Assembly (NCBI GenBank): GCA_963995505.1
Contig: OZ023186.1
Coordinates: forward strand, 18,173,570 to 18,237,569
From: Hypericum androsaemum
Lineage: Eukaryota > Streptophyta > Magnoliopsida > Malpighiales > Hypericaceae
Direction: 5' to 3'
DNA length: 64,000 nt
Under the pieces are notes generated by a model. That model was not told the DNA's origin and ran no database searches. It saw nothing but the letters and a program-made list of their open reading frames with translations. Below, one piece after another: positions 60,564 to 64,000 of the stretch (within the stretch, counting starts at the first letter, position 1; every line of letters begins with the position of its first letter). Made by a program: the position numbers and the translations under genes.

Positions 60564-62395
60564 TATGCTGATGTAGTGGGAAAACCAGGACTCATCAAGA
60601 GGAGATCAGAAACAAGTTTCAAGTTTGCGAGAATTCCAAGTTAAAGACACTTATAGAGAGGTTGATGGTTTCAACCACCCCCAAACTCCTATGGGAGAAA
60701 CCCAGATGCGTTTTACTGTAGATAATAATAATAATAATAAAAGACGGTGAGAAGAGAGATTATTAGTATACAAACCGGCGATTAACTGAGGTTTTATATA
60801 TGTTTGTCACGAGGTTGGAGAGGATTATGCCCTTTTTTCTTTGATGAACTTTTGGACAAGATTAAATAAAACGCTTGACAAACGTCAGAGTACTCTTTTT
60901 TATTTTCACATTGCTCGACTAACACAACTGATTTGTGGCAAACCTTGTTGTTGTATTTTCAATAGCTCGACTTCCAGATATCTTGATTAAACTAAAATTT
61001 TTTTTTAACTTGTAAGATGTTAGACGTAGAACAGTAAAAGATCAAGCAAAATTATCTTTGGCCAAAAATGTATGCTACGGCATGCACCAGTTTTCATTAT
61101 GAACTCTATTTTTTACCACCTGATATTTGGCTTTGACCGGTAGAACTTTTAAAAGGTGGTAAAGTTATTCCAAAAATATTAAACACCCTTTTATATTTTC
61201 AATGATTTGAATCCGATTTGATTAAATTAAAATAACTCTATTTTCGGTTGATCTAAGTGCCCATTTGTTTTCACGAGCAACTTTATAAATGTAGTAAATT
61301 TTTTATCAATGAAAATGTCAGTTTTTCGAAAAAAGTAAGAAGTCAATTGCAAACGTCCTTTAGCTTTTTTTAAGAAGAAACAACGTCCTCTAGCTACATC
61401 TAAGGAACTACCCTTATAATTTAGACTTTAGAGGACATTGATTGGCTGATGGTTTGCTGTGGGAGTCAAGCAGCTGAACACCGCCCCTTCACATGTTGAA
61501 ACAACATTTCTATTTGAAGTCCACCGACACCGTCCCTGCCTGCCTCTTCTCTTCTCCGTGACTCGAGAGTAATTTTAAGGAGCATAAACAATTGATTTTA
61601 AAAAAAATGGAAGAGAGACTATTAATCATTTAGGACTCATTTGTGACCATCGTACAATTTTCTGTCCTCCGGATCCCCTTATTTTTGGGAGCCAAAATCT
61701 CCCACCCAACGTGAAGAAAAAAAGAAGTAAAAGCATCCATGTGCCAGGATTAAGACTGTTGATGGGAAGTTGTAGCATGAAGTGAGCAAAAATGTTGGTG
61801 GACCATTAAAGAAGGAACAAAAAAATTTCCACCAAAAAAAAAAGAAGGAACAAAAAAACAAATTTTACTTGAAAATTGTGCTATGTTGTAGCGTGTGTAA
61901 TTTTTAAAATAGACTATTGCCATACTCTACTATGTTTTTGTCATTGGTGACATGTTATAATCTTGTTATCGGTCTTTTTGGTTTAGACCACTTGGTACTA
62001 ATCTGAATTCGAGTCGGTAAGACAAAGTACTCCCAACAAGTATTTGATATTACTGCATTCTCAAAAAGCAAAGACTCAAACCCGAGACCTGATTTAGCTA
62101 GAATAACTTTTTTATCAGTTAATTTTTTTTAGGTTCTACTAGTTAATCTAAGTGTTTGTTAGTTCTTGTTAACATTCATATTAACACGAAATTGAAATAT
62201 CGTTTTCATGAATAAAGTTCATGAAGAAGACAGCCAGCACTGACTCCTAGTAATATTTTTTTTATATGTAAAATTTTATTACTCATTAAAAGGTCACAAT
62301 TAATAGTGTCATTAAATATTAAGCATCGCTCGACAATGATAAAAAAATACTAGACTATTTATTAACATAAGCTACTAGATAGGTGACATTTTTAT
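60564..62395. other. GPT 3' flank and intergenic DNA with SINE relics
   Basis: The 3' UTR probably runs to near 60870; an aataaa-like signal (ttaaataaaa) lies at about 60863. A short (ata)n run is at 60724-60740. Diverged minus-strand SINE copies related to the one at 36.2 kb lie at about 61130-61265 and 61965-62160. No gene is seen. Confidence 0.5.
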
Positions 62396-62412
62396 AATGA
62401 ACCACTCGATTT

Positions 62413-62703
62413 TTTTTTGAAACTTAAAACATATCGTAGATGTATTAGTTAATCAAAAGTGTCATACATAAGAAGTTCCTCAAGGGCTTGAGGGACAAGG
62501 GACATAACATTGTCCAAAAAAATTCCTAATCTAGAAGACTTAGCCAACCAATCTGCAACTTAGTTAGTTAATCTAGGCACATATATAAGCCTTACACAAA
62601 GGTAAACTCAAAAGTATAATTTGCATCTCCATAACTTGAAGCTCTAACTCCCGCTCAATATCGGAAGAGACACCATCGATATAGTCCACCATGCTTTTAC
62701 ACC
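62413..62703 (-). mobile_element. 5'-truncated LINE (RNase H end)
   Basis: Minus-strand reading gives SSDIERELELQVMEMQ and NLVADWLAKSSRLG-like sequence, the C-terminal RNase H region of plant LINEs, ending in a poly(A) tail (a T run at the left end). The perfect 17-bp target duplication is aatgaaccactcgattt (62396-62412 and 62704-62720). It is 291 bp long, one of the clearest insertions in the window. Confidence 0.9.
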
Positions 62704-62720
62704 AATGAACCACTCGATTT

Positions 62721-63297
62721 GGTACCATTTACTTTCCTCCGTGGACCCTTGAGTTATTTTTAGAATCAATTAGATAAAAATAAACATGTTAAGTTGTACA
62801 TACTTTGATACCATATTTTTGCTAAAATACATTGAGCATAATACTATGATTGATTCTTCTTTTTCAACAAATGCAAAGTGAATCCAATCTTTTATCTTAA
62901 TTCCTTAACAGCAGAAGTGCCTCGTGTGTCGTGTAATTCTTCCCTTCAAAATATGCAACTTTGCTTTCCCTCTAAAGATTTTTGAATCAGAATAGATTGT
63001 TCAATTCGATTCTGTCATGTTTCTCGAAGTTTGTCCAGAATACGTACCAAATGCACCATAAATACATACCAATAAAAAAATCCGGTGTGTATAATGAACT
63101 CGGAAAAAAAAGGATGTCTGTGAACTGATCTGGTAATTATCTTTCAGAGGGGTCACAAAATTTGACAGGAAAAGACACTTTTACCGACAGAAAAGGGACT
63201 CCTGCCACTTACAACAACAAATAAGATCCATTTTCCGCTTGTTTATTTCCTTTGGACACTGATCTAGCAAGAAGAAAAGTGGCTACTTGATTGCCAA
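62721..63297. other. 3' flank of the tryptophan synthase gene
   Basis: AT-rich sequence downstream of trpB on the minus strand. It probably includes its 3' UTR. No other feature is recognised. Confidence 0.45.
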
Positions 63298-64000
63298 TCA
63301 CAACTTCAAGTACTTGATAGCAGTCTGGACGTCCTTGTCGCCCCTTCCGCTGCAGTTGAGCACAACTTTGGTTCCATTAGGAAGCGTCGGACACAGCTTC
63401 TCCAGGTAAGCAATTGCATGAGATGTCTCCAGAGCCGGGATTATGCCTTCGAGTCGAGATAGTCTCTTAAATGCTGCAAATACAGATTGCGGATTAGCTC
63501 AGGATGGGAAAACTAAAGGAGCATGCTTGGCACTGCGTTTCAATTGTTGAAATTGCTAGACCAAAAAACGGATTCCAGTCATAATAACTCGTAAGTTTAA
63601 CAGGTACTGAGTTCAACCCTATAGATGATCGACAGGCTGGTTCATTTTTCAATCAGGCAACGTAAAAGAAATGCAACGGATGGAAGCAACAACCTTGGAA
63701 AAATTGCAGCATAAGAGTTCATCCAGAAAGGTCTAGCAACAAATTATGTATCTAAGAATTCATAAAATGAAACTGTCAACCTTAAACTTGTGAATTTTTC
63801 TCCCTTAGAAGATAGTCTCGTTCGTAAGTGTCAAGTGCATTTGGATATTAACAATCGCCAACATGTCATCAAAATTGAATACGGAAGTCCTCAGAAAGGC
63901 AAATGAAGTTTCTTTTTACCTTCCAAAGCCTCTTCATCTGTAACACTATAATACTCTGCACGACCCATTTCTTTCAAGAAACTATGCTCGGGTCCAACTC
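63298..64000 (-). CDS. TSB: Tryptophan synthase beta subunit, 3' end (partial)
   Basis: PLP enzyme that joins indole and serine to make tryptophan, in plastids as an alpha2beta2 complex. Two exons are visible: 63920-64000 ([20 protein letters not shown], cut by the window edge) and 63298-63473 ([19 protein letters not shown] through [19 protein letters not shown], stop at 63298). They join in frame across a GT..AG intron of 446 bases. The SGRGDKD motif contains the serine that contacts the PLP ring in bacterial TrpB. The rest of the gene, with the PLP lysine and transit peptide, lies to the right of the window. Confidence 0.96.

Overview
This window is nuclear DNA of a flowering plant, most likely a eudicot. 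It shows intron-rich genes with GT..AG junctions, AT-rich intergenic DNA, many tRNA-derived SINEs, LINEs, Ty1/copia elements and a Cassandra-type 5S-bearing LTR. The species cannot be named from the sequence alone.

Four host genes are supported by complete or near-complete reading frames. They are AP5Z1 (AP-5 zeta, minus, 16 exons, 567 aa), a DTX-type MATE transporter (plus, 2 exons, 505 aa), a plastid glucose-6-phosphate/phosphate translocator (plus, 5 exons, 384 aa), and the 3' end of tryptophan synthase beta (minus, cut by the window edge).

Layout. 1-16.4 kb: two nearly identical copies of a 6.55 kb block (1-6555 and 9854-16398). Each carries a Cassandra solo LTR, an internal degenerate repeat array, a long inverted repeat built from a MATE gene fragment, and the last exons of AP5Z1. 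In copy 2 these exons belong to the live gene; in copy 1 they are orphaned. Between the copies lie a broken HD-ZIP IV (START domain) fragment and an older set of AP5Z1 and block fragments. 16.4-20.3 kb: the body of AP5Z1. 20.8-21.2 kb: a CIPK kinase relic. 24.3-26.3 kb: a pepsin-like aspartic protease pseudogene split by a SINE. 26.9-28.3 kb: an unidentified, possibly transcribed locus. 29.2-31.2 kb: the MATE gene, with a foldback element directly against its start codon. 32.5-43 kb: relics of two more aspartic protease copies, LINEs, a solo LTR and a non-autonomous copia element nested in a LINE. 43.9-52.4 kb: a decayed full-length copia element with G-box-rich LTRs and an extra ORF before gag. 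52.6-54.2 kb: a Mutator-like insertion carrying a 22-bp minisatellite. 55.5-55.9 kb: a terminal-inverted-repeat element. 56.8-60.6 kb: the GPT gene. 62.4-64 kb: a truncated LINE and the trpB gene.

The genes share no pathway. GPT and trpB are both plastid functions but face each other across about 2.7 kb of repeats. The most interesting structure is the MATE-derived inverted repeat, present twice. Its transcript would fold into a hairpin with similarity to the intact MATE gene about 16-27 kb away. All gene models were traced by eye from reading frames and splice sites. Family names rest on recognised motifs, not on a database search.
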